Source: Sphingobacterium micropteri (GTDB lineage: Bacteria > Bacteroidota > Bacteroidia > Sphingobacteriales > Sphingobacteriaceae). From it: a stretch of 64,000 nt of DNA. Positions 36,455 to 46,490 of this stretch are shown piece after piece; position 1 is the first letter of the stretch; each line of letters starts with the position of its first letter. A program made the position numbers and the translations under genes. The notes beneath the pieces are model-generated. The model saw only the letters and a list, made by a program, of their open reading frames with translations. It had not been told where the DNA came from and did not search any database. Where the stretch lies: positions 62,001-126,000 of the forward strand of contig NZ_JACOIK010000004.1 of NCBI RefSeq assembly GCF_014692515.1. The letters are read 5' to 3'.

Positions 36455-36572
36455 GTGCAACGGCTTTATTTTGCCTAAAACCTTATACATCACATCTTTG
36501 TTATGATTATATGCACGGTGTTACGATAACCTGTTATTGTGTCACAATTATAAACATTAACAAACTAGTTTT

Positions 36573-39500
36573 ATGAGGAAGTTATTTATACTTTTTTTGT
36601 TCTTAACCGCTACCTTATCTTATGGGTATGCACAGGTTAGAACGGTCACCGGAACAGTCAAAGACAGCGGATCTTTAATTGGTCTTCCAGGGGTGACCAT
36701 TTCTAAACCGGATGGCACGGGAAGCCAGACGGATGCCGCTGGACGGTTTTCGATTGAGGCGAATCCTACAGATGCGCTAACTTTTCGTTTTATTGGGTAC
36801 ACTGCCCAGACGGTCGAGGTCGGCGATCAGGAAACTATAGATGTTTTCTTGGTCAGTGAAGACCAAGCTTTAGAAGAAGTTGTTGTTATTGGTTATGGTA
36901 CTGCTCAAAAAAGAGATTTAACCGGTTCCATTACCCAAGTAAAAGGTGAAGATATCGTCGACAAACCCGGTACGAATCCGGTGGCCAATCTTCAAGGTAA
37001 GGTAGCTGGTCTACAAGTAACCAATTCCGGACGCCCAGGCCAAGAGCCAGACATCCGTATTCGGGGTACGAACTCCATCAACTCCGTAAAACCGCTTTAC
37101 GTAGTGGATGGACTATTGAATGACAATATCAACTTTTTGAACCCTGCTGACATTGAGAGTATCGAAGTATTAAAGGATCCCTCGTCTTTAGCTATCTTTG
37201 GTGTTCGCGGAGCAAATGGGGTAATTGCCGTTACGACAAAAAGAGCAAAAACAGGACAGCTGAATTTTGAATTTAGTTCTCGTATTGGTATAAAAGATGT
37301 CAACCATCGCATGAAAATGGCCAATGCCGCCCAATTTAAGGAACTATATGATGAGCAGTTGTTTAATCAAGGGAATGTTGAATACGACTATACACATTGG
37401 ACGGGCGATACAGACTGGCAAGATCAGATCTTCAAAAACGGTATCTTGAATTACAACAATCTAAGTGTTAGTGGTGCGACGGAGCGTAATAGTTTTCGAA
37501 TGGGTTTAGGTTATTCCCATGATGAGGGTGTTATTAACCATGAGCGACACAATCAATTTACGTTTAATATTGCGGATGAACTAAAGCTGACCGATAATTT
37601 CCGCACAGGTATCGTACTTAATGGATACAGAGCACAACTCCCTGTCGAGCGTGGAGTATTCGGCGCAATACAGGCGGCGCCGATAGCTCCGGTATATAAC
37701 GAAGAATACCGACTATACCACACGATGCCCGATTTTCAACGGGCGCAGGTGTACAATCCTTTGTTGGCGATCGAGGAAAGAAAGAACTCCAATATCCGGT
37801 TAAACTACCGCGTGTTGGCCAACGGATACGCCGAAGTTGATTTCCTTTCGCATTTCAATTTCCGCGTTAACTTATCCGCTGACTATGGTTTCAACAATTT
37901 CAGAACATACGATGGTGTCGTAGCACAATACAATCCGGATATTGCCGAGGATGATAAAACAGACTATGTAGGAAATCTATTAACCGCAGTCAGTCAGGAA
38001 CAGAACAAGCACTACAAATACCAAACCGACTGGTTGTTAAACTATAAGAACAGTTTTGGTTTGCACAACTTCACGGGCTTGCTAGGCTATACAACCTATA
38101 TACAAGGCATGGAAAGCACCTCCGCCCGCAGAACAGAGGGTGACAGCGGATTGCCCATTCCCAACGACCCGGACTATTGGTATGTCAGCATTGGCGACGT
38201 AGGTACCCAAACCGGCAACGGAACAGGATCGGAATACCGGACATTATCCTATATGGCACGTGTATTGTATAATTACGATGGCAAATATTTACTCAATACC
38301 TCCTTTAGACGTGATGGTTCTTCGGCTTTCGCATTGAATAACCCTTGGCAAAATTTCTTCGCCATTGGTGGCGCTTGGGTAGCTTCCCGAGAAGCTTTTA
38401 TGGAAGATGTAACAGCTATCAACAATTTAAAAATTCGTGGGTCATGGGGTTCCTTGGGCAACCAGAATGTAGGTGGTAACCGTTACCCGATGTATGCACA
38501 ACTTACTGCGGGAAATTCAGCGGTATTCGGCAATAGATTAATTCCTGCTTACGGACCAGAATATATACCAGATCCGAACCTGCGTTGGGAAATCGTAAAA
38601 AGTTGGGAGGTTGGTTTTGAACTGGCAGCTTTTCAAAATAGATTAGACCTCGAAGCTGTTTATTATTACAAAAATACGGACGGTGTAATGACCAGGGTAC
38701 CCGGTATGTTTGGTTCTATTCCGGGGTTAAGTAACCTTGGTGAGATTGAAAATAAGGGTATTGAAGCCTCCGCAAGATGGACCCAACCTATAAAGGATGA
38801 CTGGTCTATATCTGTTGGCGGAAATATCACTACCGTGGAAAATATGGTCAAACAACTTTCTACCGATGGTTTTCAAGTAGTGGACGGCCCGTCAAGAACC
38901 AATACCGGTCAGCCGATCGGCTATTTCTTTGGTTACATTCATGACGGTATTTTCCAAACACAAGCCGAAGTGGATCAATATCCCGCTAACGGTGTAGTAG
39001 GCGGGGTCTTCCGACCTGGAGATATCAAATTTCGTGACATTGATGGAAACGGAACAATAGATGCCAACGACCGTACATATATTGGTAATCCTACCCCGGA
39101 TTTTTATTATGGCATCTCGTTATCATCAACCTATAAGAACTTCAGCCTTGGCTTAGAATTCCAAGGTGTGTACGGCAACGAAATTATGCGCACATGGAAC
39201 CAGAGCCAGTTCGCCACGATTAACTTTCTACAAGATCGCATGGCGCGCTGGACAACTCCTGGCAGCAGCAATTGGGAACCGATTTTAGATGAAGGCCGCG
39301 CTAACAATAGGCAATACTCGACATATTATATTGAAGACGGAAGCTTTTTCCGCTTACGTGATGTGACGTTAGCATATACTTTCCCACGGGAAACGGTATC
39401 CAGATTGAAATTAAAAAATCTGAGATTATTTTTAAATGCACAAAACGTGTTTACGCTGTCTAATAATACAGGGTTTACACCGGAAATTGGCGGTAGCGCG

Positions 39501-39575
39501 ACTTCTTTTGGAGTCGATGGCGGCACCTATCCTGTTCCCGCCGTGTATACCTTTGGTTTGAACATGAATTTTTAA
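36573..39575 (+). CDS. SusC/RagA-family TonB-dependent transporter
   Basis: The 1000-residue protein has a signal sequence (MRKLFILFLFLTATLSYGYA), a carboxypeptidase-like domain (VTGTVKDSGSLIGLPGVTIS), the SusC TonB region EEVVVIGYGTAQKRDLTGSI, a plug with VVDGLLNDNINFLNPADIES and a 22-stranded barrel. It imports oligosaccharides across the outer membrane with the SusD lid next door. Length is typical. Confidence 0.95.
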   Translation: MRKLFILFLFLTATLSYGYAQVRTVTGTVKDSGSLIGLPGVTISKPDGTGSQTDAAGRFSIEANPTDALTFRFIGYTAQTVEVGDQETIDVFLVSEDQALEEVVVIGYGTAQKRDLTGSITQVKGEDIVDKPGTNPVANLQGKVAGLQVTNSGRPGQEPDIRIRGTNSINSVKPLYVVDGLLNDNINFLNPADIESIEVLKDPSSLAIFGVRGANGVIAVTTKRAKTGQLNFEFSSRIGIKDVNHRMKMANAAQFKELYDEQLFNQGNVEYDYTHWTGDTDWQDQIFKNGILNYNNLSVSGATERNSFRMGLGYSHDEGVINHERHNQFTFNIADELKLTDNFRTGIVLNGYRAQLPVERGVFGAIQAAPIAPVYNEEYRLYHTMPDFQRAQVYNPLLAIEERKNSNIRLNYRVLANGYAEVDFLSHFNFRVNLSADYGFNNFRTYDGVVAQYNPDIAEDDKTDYVGNLLTAVSQEQNKHYKYQTDWLLNYKNSFGLHNFTGLLGYTTYIQGMESTSARRTEGDSGLPIPNDPDYWYVSIGDVGTQTGNGTGSEYRTLSYMARVLYNYDGKYLLNTSFRRDGSSAFALNNPWQNFFAIGGAWVASREAFMEDVTAINNLKIRGSWGSLGNQNVGGNRYPMYAQLTAGNSAVFGNRLIPAYGPEYIPDPNLRWEIVKSWEVGFELAAFQNRLDLEAVYYYKNTDGVMTRVPGMFGSIPGLSNLGEIENKGIEASARWTQPIKDDWSISVGGNITTVENMVKQLSTDGFQVVDGPSRTNTGQPIGYFFGYIHDGIFQTQAEVDQYPANGVVGGVFRPGDIKFRDIDGNGTIDANDRTYIGNPTPDFYYGISLSSTYKNFSLGLEFQGVYGNEIMRTWNQSQFATINFLQDRMARWTTPGSSNWEPILDEGRANNRQYSTYYIEDGSFFRLRDVTLAYTFPRETVSRLKLKNLRLFLNAQNVFTLSNNTGFTPEIGGSATSFGVDGGTYPVPAVYTFGLNMNF

Positions 39576-39595
39576 AATCGAAAATGAAGATTGAA

Positions 39596-41089
39596 ATGAA
39601 AATATATAAAAAAAACAAAGCGGTATTTGCCTTGTCCGTAATGATACTTCTATTAACGGCGAGTTGCAGTACAGATTGGTTGGATATTAAACCAAAGGGA
39701 CGCTTTACCGAAGAGGATTTGCCTACAGGTTCCTTAGAGGAACAGGTATTTGCTGCCTATTCCGGTTTGCGCAGTGAAGGAACAAGCGGCTTACAATATG
39801 TGGCTCTACATAACGTCCGTTCAGACGATGCACAGGTAGGAAGTAGTCCAGGTGACGCCGCTTCTGCAGGTCCGATCTATGACGAATTCAATTATTCACT
39901 CGATCACTGGCTCGTCAACGGTTATTGGTCCGGGCATTTTGGTCTCATAAACTTATCCAACAACATCTTGTCGGCAGCGGACTCTTTAGACAATCTCACA
40001 GACGGCACGCTTGCCAATATTGGTGAAGCCAAATTTCTTCGCGCATGGGCTTATTTTAACCTAGTGCGCACATTTGGCGAAGTTCCAATTATTGATTTTC
40101 GGATTACAGATCAGGCTTCGGCAAATCGACCAAAATCCACCATTCCGCAGATTTACGAACTTATTGATACCGATCTAAAGGATGCCGTAGCCTATTTACC
40201 CGAGACTTGGGCTGGTTTCCCAGGACGTGTCACGCGAGGTACTGCATTGGCGCTACAAACCAAAACCTTTATCGCGCGTCAGCGTTATCAAGAGGCATTG
40301 AACTCTGCACAGGCTGTTATTAACTCGGGAGTTTATGATCTCAGTGTTCCTTACGACATGATCTTCCGAGAGCAAAGTGAAAACAGCAAAGAGTCTATCT
40401 TTGAAATACAGGCTCTTTATGATGGGGTGAATAATTTTGGTGTCACTTATGCAAGTCGCCAAGGTGTTCGTGGTTCGGGAGAATGGGATCTTGGTTGGGG
40501 ATGGAATATCCCTACGGCCAGACTCATCAATGCTTTCGAGCCGGGCGATCCACGGTTGGAAGCAACGGTATTATTTAGTGGCCAGACCAACGCCCCTTAC
40601 GGAGAAACATTGCCAAACAATCTGCCAAGACCGTACTGGAATAAAAAGGTATACACCAATCCGGACTTAAGAGATCAATACGGTAGCCGAATGGGTCAAT
40701 GGTTTAATGTCCGGATTATTCGTTATGCCGACATCGTTTTACTTGCTGCCGAAGCCGCCAACGAAATAGGAGGTGATGCCAATATTGATTTAGCTTTGGA
40801 TTACCTCGAACAGGTAAGAGCCCGTGCACGGGGAAACAACAGCAATATTTTACCGGAGGTTACAACACGGAATCAAGAGGAGTTGCGCCAGGCGATACGT
40901 CACGAACGCCAAGTGGAACTTGGGATGGAGAACGAGCGGTTTTATGATCTAATACGTTGGGGAATCGACGTAGAGACGATGCATGCTGCTGGACATACAA
41001 ACTATCAATTACGAAATCGCTTCTATCCTCTCCCACAAGCTGAAATAGACCGTTCTAACGGCGTATTGATTCAAAATCCAGATTATTGA
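39596..41089 (+). CDS. SusD/RagB-family glycan-binding lipoprotein
   Basis: The protein (about 497 residues from ATG 39596, MKIYKKNKAVFALSVMILLL; an ATG 12 bases upstream is also possible) has lipobox LTASC, the usual DWLDIKPKG after it and the SusD TPR-like helices, e.g. GEAKFLRAWAYFNLVRTFGE-type block. RHERQVELGMENERFYDLIR near the end is the classic SusD C-terminal motif. It caps the SusC barrel and binds the glycan at the cell surface. Confidence 0.95.
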   Translation: MKIYKKNKAVFALSVMILLLTASCSTDWLDIKPKGRFTEEDLPTGSLEEQVFAAYSGLRSEGTSGLQYVALHNVRSDDAQVGSSPGDAASAGPIYDEFNYSLDHWLVNGYWSGHFGLINLSNNILSAADSLDNLTDGTLANIGEAKFLRAWAYFNLVRTFGEVPIIDFRITDQASANRPKSTIPQIYELIDTDLKDAVAYLPETWAGFPGRVTRGTALALQTKTFIARQRYQEALNSAQAVINSGVYDLSVPYDMIFREQSENSKESIFEIQALYDGVNNFGVTYASRQGVRGSGEWDLGWGWNIPTARLINAFEPGDPRLEATVLFSGQTNAPYGETLPNNLPRPYWNKKVYTNPDLRDQYGSRMGQWFNVRIIRYADIVLLAAEAANEIGGDANIDLALDYLEQVRARARGNNSNILPEVTTRNQEELRQAIRHERQVELGMENERFYDLIRWGIDVETMHAAGHTNYQLRNRFYPLPQAEIDRSNGVLIQNPDY

Positions 41090-41117
41090 TTATAACATAC
41101 ATTAAGCATATATTGAT

Positions 41118-42632
41118 ATGAAAAAAAATATATATACGGGTTTATTGTGGCTATTTGGCATCTTAGCCGGGACACTAACCTTCAGCTCCTGTCAGAAAAT
41201 GGAGCATCCCGTTATGGGAGAAATCATCCCCGATCCGGCGGATGATGGAAGCATTCGCATCCTCGCTATAGGGAATAGCTTTTCTGAGGATGCCCTTGAG
41301 GAACACCTCTACGGGCTTTTCGATGCTGCTGGGATATCTGTTACCATTGGAAATCTCTATGTCGGTGGCGCGTCTCTCAAAAACCATGAGGATAATATCC
41401 GGCAAAATGAAGGTGCATACAGCTTCCGAAAGATCGATCGTGAAGGTGAGAAAACAACCACGGCAGGATATACAATACACCGCGCTCTTTCTGAAGAAAA
41501 CTGGACACATATCAGCTTTCAGCAAGTCAGCCAAAACTCGGGTCAGTACGACACCTGGGAAGACACACTGCCTTTTATATACAAATACGTAACCCCTCGT
41601 GCAAAGAATCCCGAAGTCAAATTCCTATTGCATCAAACTTGGGCGTATGCACAAAACTCGACACATGAAGGATTTGCCAACTATGATCGGGATCAGACCA
41701 AGATGTATAATGCCATCGTTGATGCCGTAAACAGGGCGAAAGATTTGGTTCACATTGACCTCGTTGTTCCAGCTGGAACAGCTATTCAAAACGTGCGGAC
41801 CAGTATTATCGGCGACAATGTTACACGCGATGGCTACCATCTAAACAGCGGTATCGGCCGGTACACGGCGGCATGTGTATGGTTTGAAGCCATCACTGGA
41901 CAAAGCGTGATCGGCAATGCATACAAGCCGGCTGGTATGTCGGATTATGAAGCCGAGATCGCGCAACATGCTGCCCACACAGCCATTACTACACCACTAG
42001 AAGTGACAGATATGGTCGATTACAAAGACTGGGGTGGCAGTTTTGAATTTGTCGATCCAATCTATCTTGATTTTGGACAAGCTACTGCTGTGGATGGATG
42101 GAACGGTATTACGACAAATGCTGTTGGTTTTTCTATCTCTAATCTGAAGGACATCAATAACGAATTTACCGGAATATCTTACACCATGCTCGAACGATTC
42201 AATGGCGTAAATACTAACGGTGTCCCGTTAGCTAATCCAACGGTATTTCCAATACCCGAATCTGTAGCGCGAAGATCTTTCTTTGGGCATGCTTTGGATT
42301 GGGGAACGACGCCAGCCTTTGAAAAAGGCGTGTTTAAACTTTACGGACTGGATCCTGAAAAATCCTATGAACTCTGCTACTATGCATCTAGAGAGGGAGG
42401 TGATGTAAATGTAAGGGAAACCGCCTTTATCGCAGAAGGAGCAAATACCAGTACCGTGTCTGTACTTACTTCTACTACGCCGCCAGCACATCCACCGGTA
42501 GTCTGTAGCCCTAGTGCAGTTACTCCGAACAATGATGGAGAAATTACGATAACCGTAACCGCAGGCGCCAACAATACACATGCAAACAAGTTCTTTTATA
42601 TTAACGCGATGCGCATACAACCGTCAAATTAA
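41118..42632 (+). CDS. DUF4886 (SGNH-hydrolase-like) lipoprotein with extra C-terminal domain
   Basis: The 504-residue protein has lipobox FSSC with Cys25. The DUF4886 domain (about 45-290) shows the SGNH pattern: nucleophile region IRILAIGNSFSEDALEEHL, glycine/asparagine blocks (NLYVGGAS) and the Asp-x-x-His pair in TRDGYHLNSGIG. It may remove ester groups from the PUL substrate. Residues about 300-504 form an additional beta-rich domain not expected in DUF4886, perhaps a carbohydrate-binding module. The gene is within the susCD operon. Exact activity is inferred. Confidence 0.8.
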   Translation: MKKNIYTGLLWLFGILAGTLTFSSCQKMEHPVMGEIIPDPADDGSIRILAIGNSFSEDALEEHLYGLFDAAGISVTIGNLYVGGASLKNHEDNIRQNEGAYSFRKIDREGEKTTTAGYTIHRALSEENWTHISFQQVSQNSGQYDTWEDTLPFIYKYVTPRAKNPEVKFLLHQTWAYAQNSTHEGFANYDRDQTKMYNAIVDAVNRAKDLVHIDLVVPAGTAIQNVRTSIIGDNVTRDGYHLNSGIGRYTAACVWFEAITGQSVIGNAYKPAGMSDYEAEIAQHAAHTAITTPLEVTDMVDYKDWGGSFEFVDPIYLDFGQATAVDGWNGITTNAVGFSISNLKDINNEFTGISYTMLERFNGVNTNGVPLANPTVFPIPESVARRSFFGHALDWGTTPAFEKGVFKLYGLDPEKSYELCYYASREGGDVNVRETAFIAEGANTSTVSVLTSTTPPAHPPVVCSPSAVTPNNDGEITITVTAGANNTHANKFFYINAMRIQPSN

Positions 42633-42707
42633 TATTTGATACCCCTTTACCAACTATCGGATCCGCTGAGATCCGATAGTTAATTTCAAAACTCATAATT
42701 TTCAACA

Positions 42708-44069
42708 ATGAAGTTTACCTATTTGACATTCACAACCGTACTAAGTATATTATTCCTAAATTGTTCCGCTCCCAAAACAGAAAACAGTACGGACTCAGAG
42801 GCCGAGAAAACATTATCTGATGATTCGCTAATAAATCTCGTTCAAGAACAAACCTTCCAATATTTCTGGGATGGGGCTGAACCTAACTCCGGATTGGCCA
42901 GAGAACGGATTCACATAGATGGCGAATATCCTCAAAATGATGAAAACGTTATTACTATCGGTGGAAGCGGTTTTGGTTTAATGTCTGTCTTGGTAGGGAT
43001 ACATAATGAATTTATCACCAAAGAAGAAGGACTGGCACGTTTTGAAAAAGCGCTGAACTTTCTTGATACGGTCGATCGGTTTCAAGGCGTATGGTCACAT
43101 TGGTATCACGGTGATACCGGAGAACCGAAGGCTTTTAGTGACGCAGACGATGGCGGCGATATCGTGGAGACGGCATTTATGGCTGAAGCCTTGATCTGCA
43201 TCCGAGAATATTATAAAAACGGTAGCGATGCGGAGAAGAAAATAGCCGCTAAAGCTGATGAACTCTGGAAAGGCATCAATTGGGATTTCTATCGGAACGG
43301 GAAAGATGTACTTTATTGGCACTGGAGCCCCAAACACGGCTGGGGCATGAATCATTCGATTCAAGGATTTGACGAATGTATGATTGCTTACATTCTGGGG
43401 GCTTCATCCCCTACCCATGCCATTCCAGCAGACACTTACCATAAAGGTTGGACCCGTGACGGTGCTATCCGTACATCCGTTACAAAATATGATATTCCGA
43501 CCGTATTGAAACACAATGCAAAAGAAGGCGAAATAGGTCCGCTATTCTGGTCACACTATTCCTTTTTAGGACTTAATCCAATGGGACTATCCGATCAATA
43601 TGCAAATTATCAAGATGTGGTTACAAACCATACCAAAATCAATATTGCTTACGCCAAAGAGAACCCGAAACAGTTCAAAGGTTATGGAACAGACAAAGGC
43701 TGGGGTTGGACAGCAAGTTATTCTACAAATGGATATAATGCCCATCATCCGGACAATGATCCTACCGGTGTGATCTCCCCCACAGCAGCTATTTCATCCA
43801 TACCTTACACACCAAAGGAAAGCATCAGCTTTATGCGCTATTTAAAAGATAGCATTGGCGACAAGGTATGGGGCAAATACGGATTCTATGATGCCTATAG
43901 CGAAACAGAAAATTGGTATCCTCAACGTTATCTTGCCATTGATCAAGGTCCGATGGTCGTCATGATCCAAAACTATAAAGATGGTTTCATCTGGAATCTC
44001 TTCATGGGTGCGCCGGATGTACAAGAAGGTTTGAAAAAACTAGGTTTTACCAGTACATATATCAAGTAA
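42708..44069 (+). CDS. GH144-type glucoamylase-family glucanase lipoprotein
   Basis: The 453-residue protein has lipobox LFLNC (Cys19) and an (alpha/alpha)6-barrel of the glucoamylase family (PF10091): QTFQYFWDGAEPNSGLARER, GGSGFGLMSVLVGIHN, and LFWSHYSFLGLNP, FMGAPDVQEGLKKLGF. The group includes GH144 endo-beta-1,2-glucanases first described in Chitinophaga. It probably cuts beta-1,2-glucan into short fragments. It lies directly before the GH3 gene. Confidence 0.82.
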   Translation: MKFTYLTFTTVLSILFLNCSAPKTENSTDSEAEKTLSDDSLINLVQEQTFQYFWDGAEPNSGLARERIHIDGEYPQNDENVITIGGSGFGLMSVLVGIHNEFITKEEGLARFEKALNFLDTVDRFQGVWSHWYHGDTGEPKAFSDADDGGDIVETAFMAEALICIREYYKNGSDAEKKIAAKADELWKGINWDFYRNGKDVLYWHWSPKHGWGMNHSIQGFDECMIAYILGASSPTHAIPADTYHKGWTRDGAIRTSVTKYDIPTVLKHNAKEGEIGPLFWSHYSFLGLNPMGLSDQYANYQDVVTNHTKINIAYAKENPKQFKGYGTDKGWGWTASYSTNGYNAHHPDNDPTGVISPTAAISSIPYTPKESISFMRYLKDSIGDKVWGKYGFYDAYSETENWYPQRYLAIDQGPMVVMIQNYKDGFIWNLFMGAPDVQEGLKKLGFTSTYIK

Positions 44070-44079
44070 AATTGTAGCC

Positions 44080-46359
44080 ATGAAGAAGATCGTACGTTCC
44101 ATAGTCGTATTAACTATTTCCATTTGCTCCTCTGCTTTTGCCCAAACCGACACCAAAATGGATCAATTTATCGCAGATCTCATGGGCAAGATGACCGTGG
44201 AAGAAAAAATTGGACAGCTAAATCTTGTTACCGGAGGCGAAGCCGTGACGGGCTCGGTTGTGTCTACCGGTGTAGAAGCTAAAATAAAGGCAGGCGAAAT
44301 CGGTGGAATCTTCAGTATGTCTTCCCCCGGCAAAATCAGAGCAGCACAAGAATTAGCGGTTAAACAATCGCGCTTGGGCATCCCTATTATTTTCGGTATG
44401 GACGTTATTCATGGGTATAAAACGATGTTTCCTATCCCGCTCGGTTTAGCAGCCACTTGGGATATGGAGCTTATTCGCGAATCAGCACGTATCGCCGCGG
44501 TAGAAGCCAGCGCAGATGGTTTGAACTGGACATTCTCTCCGATGGTCGATATTTCCCGGGATCCGCGTTGGGGCCGGATATCCGAAGGAAGTGGCGAAGA
44601 CACCTACCTTAGCTCGCGCATTGCAGCAGAAATGGTCAAAGGTTATCAAGGTGATGATCTCGCTGCAAACTATACCTTGATGGCCTGTGTGAAACACTTT
44701 GCGCTTTATGGTGCCGCCGAAGCTGGAAGAGATTACCATACAACCGATATGAGTCTGCACCGGATGTATAACGAATACTTCCCGCCCTACAAAGCCGCCA
44801 TCGATGCCGGTGCCGGAACGGTGATGACATCGTTTAACGATATCAATGGTGTACCTGCTACTGCAAATAGATGGCTGATGACGGATGTTTTACGCAACCA
44901 ATGGGGATTCAAAGGGATGGTCGTTACCGACTATACCGCGATTAACGAACTTATTGATCACGGCTTGGGTGATCTACAAGCCGTATCCGCTTTAGCGTTG
45001 AAAGCCGGTGTACACATGGATATGGTTGGCGAAGGTTATCTTACAACGTTAAAAAAATCACTAAATGAAGAAAAAGTGACGCTAGCGGAAATTGATGAAG
45101 CTTGCCGACTAATATTAGAAACAAAATATAAGTTAGGACTTTTTGACGATCCGTTTCGCTATTGCGATGAGGAACGGGCAAAAAACAACATCCTCACGAC
45201 CGCCCATTTAGCCAAAGCGCGTGAAATCGCCGGCAAATCTTTTGTGCTATTAAAGAACGAAAATAATATCCTCCCGCTGAAAAAAGAAGGCACAGTTGCG
45301 TTAATTGGTCCGTTATCCAACACCCGAGCGAATATGCCCGGAACGTGGAGTGTGAGTGCTGATCTGGCGAATACGCCTAGCCTATTAGAAGGTATGCAAG
45401 CTGCGCTAGGCGATCAAGTGAAGATCGTACAGCATCTGGGGGCCAATTTAATGGCGGATGCTGCCTATCAAGAACGCGCCACCATGTTTGGGCGCACCAT
45501 ACCACGAGACGAGCGACCGGAAGACGAAATCATTGCCGAAGCATTGCAAGTAGCGGAATCGGCGGATGTTATCGTAGCCGCACTTGGCGAATCCTCCGAG
45601 ATGAGTGGTGAAAGTTCCAGCCGTACCGATCTGGACATCCCGGATACCCAAAAGCGGTTATTGGAGGCATTACTAAAAACAGGTAAACCTGTTGTATTGG
45701 TTTTGTTTGCAGGCCGGCCCTTAACATTGACTTGGGAAAACGAACATGTTCCTGCTATATTGAATGTTTGGTTTGGGGGTACCGAAACAGGTAAAGCGGT
45801 GGCCGATGTGCTCTTTGGCGAAGTGAATCCTTCCGGTAAACTACCGGCTACATTTCCGCAAAACGTAGGACAAATTCCGCTTTATTATAGCGCCAAAAAT
45901 ACCGGACGCCCCTTGGCTGATGGCGCATGGTTTGAAAAATTTCGTTCGAACTATCTAGACGTTACGAACGAGCCCCTCTATCCTTTTGGTTATGGTTTAA
46001 GTTACACCACATTCAACTACGGCGATATCCAATTGGATAAAAACACGATGGGTGCCGATGACAAACTCACCGCTACGATTACCCTGAGCAATACGGGTAA
46101 TTATGATGGCGAAGAAGTTGTTCAGCTGTATATCCGTGACCTGGTGGGTTCAGTTACGCGTCCGGTGAAGGAGCTTAAAGGCTTTCAGAAGGTTTTTCTG
46201 AAAAAAGGGGAAAGTCGTGATATCCGCTTTGAGATTACGGTCGATGATCTGAAGTTTTACAACAACGAGCTGGAGTTTGTGGCCGAACCGGGCGATTTCA
46301 AGCTATTTATCGGCACGAGTTCCAGCGATGTGAAAGAAACGGATTTTTCGTTGCTTTAA
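44080..46359 (+). CDS. bglX: GH3 beta-glucosidase
   Basis: The 759-residue enzyme has a cleavable signal (SSAFAQ), a GH3 TIM barrel with MTVEEKIGQLNLV, GMDVIHGYKTMFPIPLG and the nucleophile Asp284 in KGMVVTDYTAINELIDHG, then the C-terminal alpha/beta domain (AALGESSEMSGESSSRTDL) and a fibronectin-like tail. It removes terminal glucose from beta-glucooligosaccharides in the periplasm. With GH144 next to it, sophorose-type beta-1,2 products are the likely substrate. Symbol reflects general resemblance to BglX. Confidence 0.9.
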   Translation: MKKIVRSIVVLTISICSSAFAQTDTKMDQFIADLMGKMTVEEKIGQLNLVTGGEAVTGSVVSTGVEAKIKAGEIGGIFSMSSPGKIRAAQELAVKQSRLGIPIIFGMDVIHGYKTMFPIPLGLAATWDMELIRESARIAAVEASADGLNWTFSPMVDISRDPRWGRISEGSGEDTYLSSRIAAEMVKGYQGDDLAANYTLMACVKHFALYGAAEAGRDYHTTDMSLHRMYNEYFPPYKAAIDAGAGTVMTSFNDINGVPATANRWLMTDVLRNQWGFKGMVVTDYTAINELIDHGLGDLQAVSALALKAGVHMDMVGEGYLTTLKKSLNEEKVTLAEIDEACRLILETKYKLGLFDDPFRYCDEERAKNNILTTAHLAKAREIAGKSFVLLKNENNILPLKKEGTVALIGPLSNTRANMPGTWSVSADLANTPSLLEGMQAALGDQVKIVQHLGANLMADAAYQERATMFGRTIPRDERPEDEIIAEALQVAESADVIVAALGESSEMSGESSSRTDLDIPDTQKRLLEALLKTGKPVVLVLFAGRPLTLTWENEHVPAILNVWFGGTETGKAVADVLFGEVNPSGKLPATFPQNVGQIPLYYSAKNTGRPLADGAWFEKFRSNYLDVTNEPLYPFGYGLSYTTFNYGDIQLDKNTMGADDKLTATITLSNTGNYDGEEVVQLYIRDLVGSVTRPVKELKGFQKVFLKKGESRDIRFEITVDDLKFYNNELEFVAEPGDFKLFIGTSSSDVKETDFSLL

Positions 46360-46404
46360 CATTCCGGCAAGGCCCATACACATTTTTTCTGATATGTATA
46401 GGAT

Positions 46405-46490
46405 AAAATCCTGCCAAAATGAGGGGTACCTCAAAAATATTTTTGGCAGGATTTTGCCCCATGAAAGGCCTATTTACAATAGGCTTTTTC
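46405..46490 (+). terminator. large hairpin plus intrinsic terminator after PUL operon
   Basis: AAAATCCTGCCAAAA (46405-46419) pairs perfectly with 46441-46455. A second hairpin GCCTATT-TAC-AATAGGC (46468-46484) is followed by TTTTT, a standard intrinsic terminator. Together they end the PUL transcript. Confidence 0.75.
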
